In this document: positions 42,308 through 50,573 of the stretch, in pieces
Position numbering within the stretch: the first letter of the stretch is position 1
How the letters are laid out: every line of letters starts with the position of its first letter
Assembly: GCF_044457565.1 (NCBI RefSeq)
Contig: NZ_JBITGZ010000035.1
Coordinates: 1-64,000, forward strand
Direction of reading: 5' to 3'
Length of the DNA stretch: 64,000 nucleotides
DNA from: Kitasatospora sp044457565
GTDB taxonomy: Bacteria > Actinomycetota > Actinomycetes > Streptomycetales > Streptomycetaceae
The notes under the pieces: generated by a model
What the model was told of the DNA's origin: nothing
The model's input: the letters and a program-made list of their open reading frames with translations, nothing else
The model's database searches: none
Made by a program: the position numbers and the translations under genes

Positions 42308-43483
42308 ATGTGGCGAGATCACCAAGTTGTCGACACCGACGGGCACATCATGGAGCCGCTCTGGCTCTGGTCCGACTACCTGGACCCGGCTTACCGCAAG
42401 AACGGGCTGCAGGTGCTCCGCGACCCGGCAGATGGCGACAAGCTGCTCATCAACGGCCGACCGTCTCAAATGATCCGCCGCCTCGGCGGGATCGTCCCGG
42501 TCCCGGGACAGGCCGTCGTGGACTGGAACACCCTGCCGGCCGACGGCAGCTTCGCCTCCTACCGTGACTCGTGCACATCGGCTTCCTGGAACGCGGAGCA
42601 CCGGGTCGCCTGGCTGGACGAGACGGGCATCGGATCTACCCTGCTGTTCCCCTCTCTCGGCCTGATCTGGCCGAGAGAGGCCGGACCGGACAGCCCCTAC
42701 ACCATCGCGCACTTCGACGCCTACAACCGCTGGCTGCTCGATATGACCGCCGACACCAGCGGACGCCTGCTTCCAGTCGCCCAACTCGCCTTCACGGACG
42801 GCCTGGTGAAGCGAGTCGTCAGCCTTGCCGAACAGGGCTTCCGCCACGTCATGCTGCCGACCGGCATCGGTACAAGTCTGCGAACCGCAGACAGCTTCTT
42901 CGCCACCACTCAGGACCTCGGCCTGACCGTCCACCTTCACAAGGTAGCCATCCCCCACTTCCTGGGCACCGAGCAGCCCACCAGCCTGCGGAACCCCCGT
43001 CTGGGCCGATTCTTCAACCACGTCCACGAGACCCTGCCCGGACAGCTCTTCCTCACCGCTCTCCTCGACTCCCGCGTCCTGGACCGCTTCCCCCACCTGC
43101 GCTTCGCCTTCCATGAGTGCAACGCCGGCTGGCTCCCGGCCTGGATCGAACGCGCCCACGAGTCGTGGGAGACCCTGCACGGCACTGGCCAGCAACTCCC
43201 CGACCAGCCACCCAAGCACTACCTGCAGGACCGAGACACTCTCTTCTTCTCCGTCGGCCTCGGCGAGGACCTGGCAGCGATGCCCGACTGGCTCCACCGC
43301 CGGATCATGCTGGCCACCGACTACCCCCACCCCGGCACCCCGACCGATCCGGCCTCGGCCTGGGCCCCCGCACTGGAAGCACTGCCGCATGACGCCGCTG
43401 CGGGACTGCTCAGCGCCAACGCAGGCCGCATGATGCCCGCCGCCACCGCCAAGCTGGAGGTCCGCCATGACCGCACGAACTGA
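42308..43483 (+). CDS. Amidohydrolase of the ACMSD-like group
   Basis: A 391-residue metal-dependent hydrolase or decarboxylase. The N-terminal metal site is VVDTDGHIMEP (DGH at 11-13). Further ligands are in TVHLHK and FHECNAGW, and the catalytic aspartate is in MLATDYPHPG. The group includes decarboxylases (ACMSD type) and hydrolases, so the reaction is not fixed. ATG 42308 follows GGGAGGA. It overlaps the radical SAM gene by 17 bases, indicating a shared transcript. Confidence 0.8.
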   Translation: MWRDHQVVDTDGHIMEPLWLWSDYLDPAYRKNGLQVLRDPADGDKLLINGRPSQMIRRLGGIVPVPGQAVVDWNTLPADGSFASYRDSCTSASWNAEHRVAWLDETGIGSTLLFPSLGLIWPREAGPDSPYTIAHFDAYNRWLLDMTADTSGRLLPVAQLAFTDGLVKRVVSLAEQGFRHVMLPTGIGTSLRTADSFFATTQDLGLTVHLHKVAIPHFLGTEQPTSLRNPRLGRFFNHVHETLPGQLFLTALLDSRVLDRFPHLRFAFHECNAGWLPAWIERAHESWETLHGTGQQLPDQPPKHYLQDRDTLFFSVGLGEDLAAMPDWLHRRIMLATDYPHPGTPTDPASAWAPALEALPHDAAAGLLSANAGRMMPAATAKLEVRHDRTN

Positions 43484-44582
43484 CCGGGACGCCCGCTTCG
43501 CCCTGCACCTGAAGGGCCTGGACAAGGTTCCCCTGGAAGAGGCCTTCCGCCTCGGTGCGCTGCGTGACGGCGTCCAACTCACCACCACCGCGCTGCGTTT
43601 GCCGGTGCTGGGGCAGGTCATTCCGCGCATCGAGATCGAGATCAGCGGGCCGGACTACCGCAAGAAGGTCACCGTCCGCGTCAACCAGAGCTCCCCCTTC
43701 ATGTTCGACGCTGGCCAGCTCACTGCCACCATCAACGGCCAGGCCCGCTCGGTAGCGTGCGCCCAGTTCGTCGACGACGATCGAGCGCCCACCGGCATGT
43801 ACAACTTCGGGCTGCTGCGCGAGAACGGGCTGCGGAGCTTCGTCTTCGACTACCACACCTACTGCGCCTACTCCTGCGACTTCTGCTTCAAGGAGTCGGA
43901 GTGGGAGGTCCTCGCGGTCGAGCAGGTCCCGGCCGCGAGCTACAAGGCGAACTTCGAACAGTGCCTCACCCATGTCCAGGAGCACGCCGAGGATTTCCGG
44001 ACCAAATACGACATCGTGTGGCTGTGCACCGGCAGCATCACCAACGAGCAGCTCGAGCTGGACCGCCACCGCCGCATCGCGCGAGCGCTCCGGGAAGCCG
44101 GCTACGACCAGGGAATCTACGTTTCCCAGGTCATCCCGCCGACGCTGCGTCAGGATGCGGTGCGACGGCACGATTACCTCAAGGCGCTCCACGAAGCGGG
44201 CGTGAGCCGCTTCAACAGCGGCGTCGAGATCGTCAACAACACCTACCGGCAAAAGTACGTCCACGGCTACAAGGGCACGCTGACCTTTGAGGACTATGTC
44301 AGCGTCTTCTCCGACGCGGTAGAGATCTTCGGGCACCAGCAGGTCGGCAGCTGCCTGCTGGCCGGCATCGAGCCCGCCGAGGACACCCTGCGCGGACTCG
44401 AGACCATCGCGGCGCTCGGCGTCGTACCGTCTCCGACGGTGTTGACCCCCTTCGTCGTCAAGCAGCAGGACATCCCGTTCCACTATGACCTCGACGGCCT
44501 GATCGACGTTCACCTGGGCTTCAACGAGATCACCAGGCGCTACGACCTCCCAGTGTTCTCCGGCGTCTTCAGCCTGGCCTGA
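43467..44582 (+). CDS. Radical SAM protein without SPASM domain
   Basis: A 371-residue radical SAM protein. It has an N-terminal beta-rich region of about 125 residues, then the CxxxCxxC cluster motif at 133-140 (CAYSCDFC). No C-terminal cysteine cluster is present. Conserved-looking stretches such as DIVWLCTGSITNEQLELDRH and FNSGVEIVNN fit the radical SAM barrel. I do not recognise the subfamily. It overlaps the amidohydrolase gene. Together with the oxygenase it suggests multi-step oxidative or carbon-carbon chemistry on an amino-acid-derived product. Confidence 0.8.
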   Translation: MTARTDRDARFALHLKGLDKVPLEEAFRLGALRDGVQLTTTALRLPVLGQVIPRIEIEISGPDYRKKVTVRVNQSSPFMFDAGQLTATINGQARSVACAQFVDDDRAPTGMYNFGLLRENGLRSFVFDYHTYCAYSCDFCFKESEWEVLAVEQVPAASYKANFEQCLTHVQEHAEDFRTKYDIVWLCTGSITNEQLELDRHRRIARALREAGYDQGIYVSQVIPPTLRQDAVRRHDYLKALHEAGVSRFNSGVEIVNNTYRQKYVHGYKGTLTFEDYVSVFSDAVEIFGHQQVGSCLLAGIEPAEDTLRGLETIAALGVVPSPTVLTPFVVKQQDIPFHYDLDGLIDVHLGFNEITRRYDLPVFSGVFSLA

Positions 44583-44835
44583 GCCCGCGCCCGCGGGGAG
44601 CGCCCGATCGCGGCGCCGGCCTGTCCTGACCGCCTCCCTTTGGCGCCTGGCAGTTCTCGCCGGGTGCAGGCCGTCGCCGAGACCGACCACCGCTCAGCGC
44701 CGCAGTCACCGGATCGGGCGATAACGGCGAGCCCTGATCCCAGACGTCCGCTACGCTGGGGCTCCCCCCGGGTGGCCGTCTACCACCCGCCGAAACCGCG
44801 CGACCAACGCGCCTGCAACCAGGGAGTTGCCTCTT

Positions 44836-46143
44836 ATGGCTCGTACATTGATCCGCGACCTCAGCTCGCATCTGGACGAGACCGTCACCGTCTACGGCTG
44901 GATCAACACTCTCCGCCTCCAGCGCCGGATGCAGTTCGTCCTGGTCCGTGACCACACCGGCATGGTGCAGGTCACCCACCCGCGCGGTGGCGAGGAGGAC
45001 TGGATTGAAGCAGCCTTCGAAGAGGTGACCCTCGAATCCGCCGTGAAGATCACCGGAAAGGTCGTCGCGAACCCGGTCGTCAAACTCGGCGGCCTGGAGA
45101 TCCTGCCCGAGAGCGTGGAGATCGTCGCCCAGGCGGAGACCGGCCTTCCGATCGACGAGCACACCGGACTCGACCAGCGCCTCGACTGGCGGTTCCTCGA
45201 CCTGCGTCGCCCCTCCCAGCACCTGGTCTTCGACGTCCAGACCACCATCGAACAGGCGATGCGTCAGATCGCCGACGACGAGGGCTTCACAGAGCTGCAC
45301 ACCCCCAAGCTGATGGGGACCGCTTCCGAATCCGGTGCCGAGGTCTTCAAGGTCGGCTACTTCGACCGCACCGCATACCTGGCGCAGTCACCGCAGTTCT
45401 ACAAGCAGATGGCCATCGCCGGCGGAATCGACCGGGTCTTCGAGATCGGCCCCGTCTTCCGAGCCGAGCCATCGTTCACCTCCCGCCACGCAACCGAGTT
45501 CACCGGCGTCGACGTCGAGATCGCCTGGATCGACAGCGTCGAGGACGTGATGGCCTTCGAGGAACGTATGCTCCAGCGGGTCCTGGCCACCGTCCGTGCC
45601 GAGCGCGGCGAGCAGATCGCCGAACTGTTCGGCGTCGACGTCACCGTCCCTACCCTGCCGTTCCCCCGAGTCACCATGGCCGAGGCTCTCACGAAGCTCC
45701 GCGCCACCGGGTGGGACCCGGCCGGGGAAGCGGTCGACCTCGACCCGGAGGGCGAGCGCACGCTGTCGGCGCTCATCGCCGAGGAGTACGGCCACGAGTT
45801 CGTGTTCATCACCGACTTCCCGGCCGAGGTCCGTCCGTTCTACCACCATCGCCGCGCCGACAGCGCAGACACGACATCCAGCTTCGACCTCCTCTGGAAG
45901 GGCGTGGAAATCACCACCGGCGCCCAGCGCGAGCACCGCTACGACGTGCTGAGCGCGCAGGCCCTGGAGAAGGGCATGGAGCTCGCGCCACTGGCTCAGT
46001 ACCTTGACTGTTTCCGCTACGGCACCCCGCCGCACGGCGGCTTCGGACTGGGCCTGAGCCGGGTGATCATGCTCCTGCTCGGCCTGCCTTCGATCCGTGA
46101 GGCGACGTTCCTCTTCCGCGGCCCGAACCGGCTGGAACCGTGA
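44836..46143 (+). CDS. aspS: Aspartyl-tRNA synthetase, archaeal-type (possibly Asp/Asn nondiscriminating)
   Basis: A 435-residue class IIb synthetase. An N-terminal OB-fold anticodon-binding domain starts at TVYGWINTLRLQ. Motif 2 is in FRAEPSFTSRH, and motif 3 is GFGLGLSRVIMLLLG. The short form without the large bacterial insertion, and the segment LHTPKLMGTASESGAEVF, are typical of archaeal-type AspRS, many of which also charge tRNA-Asn. The housekeeping enzyme in Streptomyces is usually the longer bacterial type, so this is probably an accessory copy. ATG 44836 follows AGGGAG. The preceding 250 bases hold a likely promoter (CTACGCTGGGG). Confidence 0.85.
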   Translation: MARTLIRDLSSHLDETVTVYGWINTLRLQRRMQFVLVRDHTGMVQVTHPRGGEEDWIEAAFEEVTLESAVKITGKVVANPVVKLGGLEILPESVEIVAQAETGLPIDEHTGLDQRLDWRFLDLRRPSQHLVFDVQTTIEQAMRQIADDEGFTELHTPKLMGTASESGAEVFKVGYFDRTAYLAQSPQFYKQMAIAGGIDRVFEIGPVFRAEPSFTSRHATEFTGVDVEIAWIDSVEDVMAFEERMLQRVLATVRAERGEQIAELFGVDVTVPTLPFPRVTMAEALTKLRATGWDPAGEAVDLDPEGERTLSALIAEEYGHEFVFITDFPAEVRPFYHHRRADSADTTSSFDLLWKGVEITTGAQREHRYDVLSAQALEKGMELAPLAQYLDCFRYGTPPHGGFGLGLSRVIMLLLGLPSIREATFLFRGPNRLEP

Positions 46144-46239
46144 CGTCGTCTGCTGTTGAGGTCAGCTCAGAAGCCGCGTCGAGGTGGCGGCATCAGGCGG
46201 ACGACCTGGAACGTTGCGTAGCGGCCGTGACGGCTGGGG

Positions 46240-46416
46240 GATCTCAACGGCCGTGTTCGGCGCGGGCGACGTCGTCGGCCACACCTACGCCAGGCCGTCA
46301 CCGCCGCCGGCTCCGGCTGCTCAGCGGCCCTGGACGCTGAGCGCTATCTGCCCGCCCCTGCGGACCTGGCCACGGGCGACCTCAAGGACCCAGCCGATCT
46401 GCAGCCCGCCCAGTAG
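46240..46416 (+). pseudogene. C-terminal remnant of thioredoxin reductase
   Basis: One frame reads AVFGAGDVVGHTY, and after a one-base shift the next reads RQAVTAAGSGCSAALDAERY, then a stop at 46414-46416. Together these match the conserved C-terminal end of bacterial thioredoxin reductase. The FAD- and NADPH-binding domains are absent. It is a small fragment with a frameshift, so inactive, and shows that DNA from another locus was joined here. The rest of 46144-46772 has no supported gene. Confidence 0.7.
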
Positions 46417-46772
46417 CAGCAGCCCGCACGGCACCTGTCAGTTCACGGGGCCCGGACGGCCACCCGCCGCCGGGCCCCGCCCTCTCTCACGGAGCCCCCG
46501 GGGCCCGATGCAATCACCTCTAGATTGCAATCGGTCCAAATGGAGCCTCCGGCTGGTTTCATATGGCACCTGATAGGTGTCTCTGGGCGCATTCCGTAGG
46601 TTCCTAGAGAGGTCCCTCCGGAAGGTCGCCTGGCAGGTCAGCGCCCGCTACGCTGGGGACAGGCGAGGGACCACACACGGCGAACCGCTGTACGCGGACT
46701 TCTTTCCATCGCACGGACGCCGCGCTCCGTTCAGCGCCTGACGTGCAGAAAGCTGGATGGTCGCGCGACTGG

Positions 46773-46811
46773 GGGTCAAGGGGTCGCAGGTTCAAATCCT
46801 GTCGTCCCGAC
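46773..46811 (+). repeat. Attachment-site repeat, tRNA-Pro(GGG) 3' end, copy 2
   Basis: 39 bases identical to 36977-37015. Here the match to a tRNA extends further 5': GACTGGGGGTCAAG gives the anticodon stem-loop with GGG. The 5' half of a tRNA is still missing. The integrase gene ends 72 bases to the right. Confidence 0.8.
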
Positions 46812-46821
46812 AGTGATGTCG

Positions 46822-46861
46822 GAGCCCCGCTGACTGGACGAAAGTCCAGGCCAGCGGGGCT
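46822..46861 (+). terminator. Hairpin with T-run after the att repeat
   Basis: AGCCCCGCTG (46823-46832) pairs with CAGCGGGGCT (46852-46861), with further pairing inside, then TTTTG. It would terminate plus-strand transcription, as expected after a tRNA gene. Confidence 0.75.
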
Positions 46862-46882
46862 TTTGCCGTTCCCGACCCAAGG

Positions 46883-47899
46883 TCAGCGGACGAGCCGCAG
46901 GTGACGGCCGTCAGGCTGCTGCGGGACCAGTTCGGGACCAGGGGCCAGGCGCGGACCGCTCAGGTGGGCACTCAACGCCTCCCCCGCCAGCTCGATCGAA
47001 CGTCGGTCCGGATGCAGGTACCGCTGAGTCGTCGTCAGCGAACCGTGTCCGGCGATGATCCGGAGCACGTGCACCGGGACACCGGCATCCGCCATCCACG
47101 TCAGGCCGGTGTGCCGCAGGTCGTGGCGGCGCAGGTGCTCGTACCCGAGCTTCACCACCACCTCGTCCCAGTGGGTGGCGTCCCGCAGGACGGCCGTGCT
47201 GATCCGGCCGCCCCGGGGCCCGGTGAAGAGCCTGGCCATCGGGTCCGACTCGATCACGTCGAGGCGGCGCGCGACTAGCTCCCGGATCTCCGGGATCAGC
47301 GGCACGGTGCGCCGCCGCTTTCCCTTGGTGCCCTTGTCCACCAGTCCCCCGGGTGCCGCGGTGGTCTGCCGGCACAGGTTCCAGGTCCAGCTCTCGCGGT
47401 CGATGTCCTTGCGCCGGACACCCGAGACTTCGCCGATCCGGGCCGCCGTGAAGGCCGCGAAGCGCACCACCTCTCCCCAGCCGCCGTACTGGCCGTGCGA
47501 GCGCAGTACCAGGGCGTTCGCCAGGGAGTCCAACGTCTCCCAGTCCGGCAGGGCGAGGGCTCGCGGGTCGTCCAGCTCGTCCTCTGCCCGCTGGTACTCC
47601 CGCTGCCACCCGGTCACCTTGGCGGGGTTGACGTCGATCAGCCCGTCGCGCAATGCCTGTTCCATGACCCGAACCAGCATGGCGAGGGTGTTGTTCACCG
47701 TCGAGCGGCCGTGCTCATCCGCGATCCAGCCGTACACGGCTCGGTCAATCACTCCGTTCGTGACCGTCCGCACCGGCAGGTGCCCGATCGTCGGAACGAT
47801 CCGCAGCCGCCAGCCGGCCAGGTACGGATCCAGGGTGTTCAACTCCAGCCCCCGGAGGGTCAGTTCCATCACCGACTCCCCGTACTCGGCGAGCGCCAT
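46883..47899 (-). CDS. Tyrosine recombinase (integrase), probably N-terminally shortened
   Basis: A 338-residue phage-type integrase. The catalytic residues are R154 (AARIGEV), H259-x-x-R262 (HDLRHTG), H285 (AGHGS) and Y294 (TTQRYLH). The core-binding domain is present, but the protein begins almost directly with it. The arm-DNA-binding domain of about 60 residues found in most actinomycete integrases is missing, and sequence upstream of ATG 47899 is unrelated. It is therefore possibly truncated and of uncertain activity. Its 3' end faces the tRNA-derived repeat, the usual layout of elements integrating into tRNA genes. Confidence 0.85.
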   Translation of the reverse strand: MALAEYGESVMELTLRGLELNTLDPYLAGWRLRIVPTIGHLPVRTVTNGVIDRAVYGWIADEHGRSTVNNTLAMLVRVMEQALRDGLIDVNPAKVTGWQREYQRAEDELDDPRALALPDWETLDSLANALVLRSHGQYGGWGEVVRFAAFTAARIGEVSGVRRKDIDRESWTWNLCRQTTAAPGGLVDKGTKGKRRRTVPLIPEIRELVARRLDVIESDPMARLFTGPRGGRISTAVLRDATHWDEVVVKLGYEHLRRHDLRHTGLTWMADAGVPVHVLRIIAGHGSLTTTQRYLHPDRRSIELAGEALSAHLSGPRLAPGPELVPQQPDGRHLRLVR

Positions 47900-48018
47900 C
47901 GTCGCCGCGGCGGGAGGCCCTCACCGCCTTCGCCGACGACGTCGACCACCACCTCCACCGCAGCCCCTGTCGCCGTCCGGTTATCCTGCCCGCGCCACCC
48001 ACCGCCCGGATCAGAGAA

Positions 48019-48239
48019 ATGGCGATGACCCCCGCACGGGCCCTGCTGCGGGTCGACCGCATCGCCTGCGCCGGCCACGGCCAGTGCGCCGAGCTGCTGC
48101 CCGAACTCATCAGCCTCGACGAATGGGGCTACCCCGTCCTCCACGACACCGCCGTCCCACCCGACTGCACGCGCACGCCCGGCGCGCCGTCCGCGCCTGC
48201 CCCCGACTCGCACTCCACACCGGCAGAGCCCAGACCTGA
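48019..48239 (+). pseudogene. Frameshifted 3Fe-4S ferredoxin
   Basis: The frame from ATG 48019 or 48025 reads RVDRIACAGHGQCAELLPEL, typical of the small ferredoxins that serve cytochromes P450. Near 48160-48170 the similarity moves to another frame (HARRAVRACPRLALHT), which holds the last cluster cysteine and a stop. One base is therefore missing or extra. Without correction the protein lacks its last cysteine. A sequencing error is possible. No P450 gene is adjacent. Confidence 0.65.
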
Positions 48240-48365
48240 CCGCCTTGCCACGTGCCGCCTCGGGCACCCTCCGAGGCTGGACAGCCGGGTGCGCCCACCC
48301 GCCGGCACGCCGAGAATGACCTTTGACGATCCGACGGGAGCGTTTGACTGACGACCTTCTTCGAC

Positions 48366-49064
48366 ATGCTCAACCCGCACCAGGAGAGCCACAGCGCGGG
48401 CCGGGCCGGTTGGCTGCGCGCCGCCGTCCTCGGCGCCAACGACGGGCTGGTGTCTATCGCGAGCCTGATGGTGGGCATCGCGGCCAGCGGCGCGAGCACC
48501 TCGACGGTGGTCACCGGTGCCCTCGCGGGGCTGTCGGCGGGCGCGTTGTCGATGGCAGCCGGCGAGTACGTGTCCGTCAGCTCGCAGGTCGACGTCGAGA
48601 CCGCCGACCGGGCCAGGGAGCAGCGCGAACTCGCCGAGAACCCGGCGGCCGAGCTCGCCGAACTCACCGCCATCTACCAGGCGCGCGGTGTCCCCGGCGA
48701 CCTCGCGCGGCAGGTCGCGGTCGCCCTCCACGAGGCCGATCCGCTCCAGGCCCACCTGCGTGACGAACTCGGCCAGAGCGAGCACAGCGCCGCCAAGCCG
48801 CTGCAGGCCGCCCTGGCCTCGGCCACGAGCTTCCTGATCGGGGGACTCGCCCCCTTCCTCGGACTGCTGGCCGGCACCACCACCGCCCGGCTGTGGCTGA
48901 TCGTCGCCGTCACACTCCTCGGCCTCGCTGGCGCGGGCGTCCTGGCGGCCCGCGCTGCCGGCACCGGCGTCCTGCGGCCGACCGTGCGGGTCGTTCTCGG
49001 CGGAGGGCTGGCCATGGCCATTACCGCCGCGGTCGGGCAGATCGCCGACGTCTCCGGCGTCTGA
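48366..49064 (+). CDS. VIT-family (Ccc1-like) metal transporter
   Basis: A 232-residue membrane protein of the VIT1/CCC1 family. Two N-terminal membrane helices carry the characteristic RAAVLGANDGLVSIASLMVG and ALSMAAGEYVSVSSQ. A soluble charged metal-binding segment with several glutamates (about residues 75-145) comes next, then three C-terminal membrane helices. Family members move iron or manganese. ATG 48366 is the first clear start, though the ribosome-binding site is weak and a slightly earlier TTG is possible. It appears to be a single-gene unit. Confidence 0.85.
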   Translation: MLNPHQESHSAGRAGWLRAAVLGANDGLVSIASLMVGIAASGASTSTVVTGALAGLSAGALSMAAGEYVSVSSQVDVETADRAREQRELAENPAAELAELTAIYQARGVPGDLARQVAVALHEADPLQAHLRDELGQSEHSAAKPLQAALASATSFLIGGLAPFLGLLAGTTTARLWLIVAVTLLGLAGAGVLAARAAGTGVLRPTVRVVLGGGLAMAITAAVGQIADVSGV

Positions 49065-49217
49065 CCGGAGCAGCGGACGCCCACGCAGCTGCACACTGGT
49101 CGGCGCGGACGGCGTCGCACGTCAGCTAGATGTGCCCGGTCCTGCGGGCACCAGCCCCGGCCCGACTGCCACCGGTCGACCACCACGACCGCGCAACCGC
49201 TCACGCCCTGGGGCCGC

Positions 49218-49622
49218 TCACCCCGGGCCGGCGCCGGACGAATGGCCGTGGCCGTCCTGCCAGGCGACCGCCCGCATCATCTGTTCCTCGTCGAGGCCGG
49301 TCATCACGACCACACGGTCGTACATCTCTTTCTCGTCCAGCGGGCCGAGCAGACGCACCGCCCGGGTGATCTGCCCCGCTCACAGCTCCTCGACCACGAA
49401 CGGACGGCGCCGGTAGCCGGCGGCGAGGCGCACCAGGTGCGGCTCACAGCACGCGCGCAGCAGCCGCCCGCCGTCGAAGCGCGGATCGGTGTCCACCGCG
49501 GAGGAGTCCGGCACCCGCAGCACCACCAGTTCCCGCGCCGGGGCCAGCAGCCCGCACTCGTCGCACAGCTCCGGCGCGTCGTCGCCGGAATCGATTCTCG
49601 CGGTGCCGTCGGCGCGGGCCAT
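49218..49622 (-). pseudogene. Hypothetical protein with an in-frame stop
   Basis: The frame starts MARADGTARIDSGDDAPELC, with a CDEC motif and a valine-rich core. It meets TGA at 49380-49382 directly after VVEEL. The same frame continues sensibly for 53 more codons (GQITRAVRLLGPLDEKEMYD ... VVVMTGLDEEQMMRAV) to a stop at 49218. It reads as one protein of about 134 residues broken by a point mutation or a base-calling error. No function is recognised. Confidence 0.5.
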
Positions 49623-50299
49623 GTCTCCGGTGTACGCTCCCCGCCGCGACCCGCGCGAGCCGAAGCCGTCGAGAGGCAGTGCGGCCGCCCCGGTCCACCC
49701 GGCGGGCAGTGCCGGGCAGGCCCGGTTCCGCGGCGGTCACAGTGAAGCCCAGCTACCCGGGGGGAGGGCAGTTGGGCTGGGACCGGGACCGGGACCGGGA
49801 CCGGATCAGCGTGGACACCGGTCTGCGACCCCGACCGTACGACAGGCCCACTCGACTGGACCGCAGCCACACGCCATCGGCGCGCCGGGGCCGCCGGCGT
49901 CAGCAGCAGGGCCTGGCGCGGCCGCAGGTCACGCATCGAACGACGGGAGCAGCGCTGTGTAGCGCTCGCCCGCCGCCTTGACGACGGTGTCGACGTCATC
50001 CGGGTGGCCCGGAAATCCGCCGATCCGGGCGGTTGGTGGCCCAGCCTCCGAGCCGGGCCCGGTCGGCTCCGGGCCGGGACTCCCGGGCAGGAGATCCGAG
50101 CCGGGTACCCGAGAAACGCCTGCCTGCTGCGGCCGGAGTACCGTGGGTGGGGTCGGGGCGGTCGCGCCGCGCGCGCTGCTCGCAGGCATTCTGCCGAAGG
50201 AATCGACCGGGGGCCCGGTGCCTCCAGGAGGGGTGCCGCCCGTGGCCGTTCGTGTTCCGGCCGCCCACTGCGCCGTCGTGTCTCACGGCACGAGGTGTC
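49623..50299. other. Noncoding stretch with short tandem repeats
   Basis: About 680 bases with no supported gene. It includes four tandem GGGACC units near 49778-49803. A minus-strand frame ending at 49929 has a protein-like tail (FPGHPDDVDTVVKAAGERY), which could be the last piece of a lost gene; I cannot assign it. Confidence 0.5.
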
Positions 50300-50521
50300 A
50301 TGTACGTGGCCGATGACTCCCGGCAGAGCCCGGTCGGAGCCGTCGGGAGGGTTACGGTGCCGATCCCGACGGACGGGCCGGGCGAGGTGCTGGTCGGCTT
50401 GCGCGGCGGGTCGGAGGTGTTCGCGGCCTGGTCCGCCGGGCCGGTCGCGGTCAACACCCGGGTGGTCGTGATCGACACGATCTCCGCCCGGTCGGTGCTC
50501 GTCGAGCCGTTGCCGCCCTGA
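50300..50521 (+). CDS. Small NfeD-like OB-domain protein
   Basis: A 73-residue protein. Its body (VGRVTVPIPTDGPGEVLVGL, then VNTRVVVIDTISARSVLVEPL) resembles the soluble OB-fold domain at the C-terminus of NfeD proteins. There is no membrane segment. ATG 50300 has GAGG close upstream. It lies directly before the SPFH-domain gene; NfeD-SPFH pairs are a known arrangement linked to membrane microdomains. Short length makes the assignment moderate. Confidence 0.6.
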   Translation: MYVADDSRQSPVGAVGRVTVPIPTDGPGEVLVGLRGGSEVFAAWSAGPVAVNTRVVVIDTISARSVLVEPLPP

Positions 50522-50573
50522 GTCCGGCGGCCCCGCGGCCCTCGTCGAGCTGTTGCAGGTCAGGTGGTTCGTC

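Noticed and set aside
46184..46573. Plus-strand frame of 129 codons
   Set aside because: Only the thioredoxin-reductase-like segment inside it is meaningful; the rest is low-complexity Pro/Ser/Arg sequence.
49929..50189. Minus-strand frame with a protein-like tail
   Set aside because: Only the last 30 codons look coding; there is no start, no family match and no support for an intact gene.
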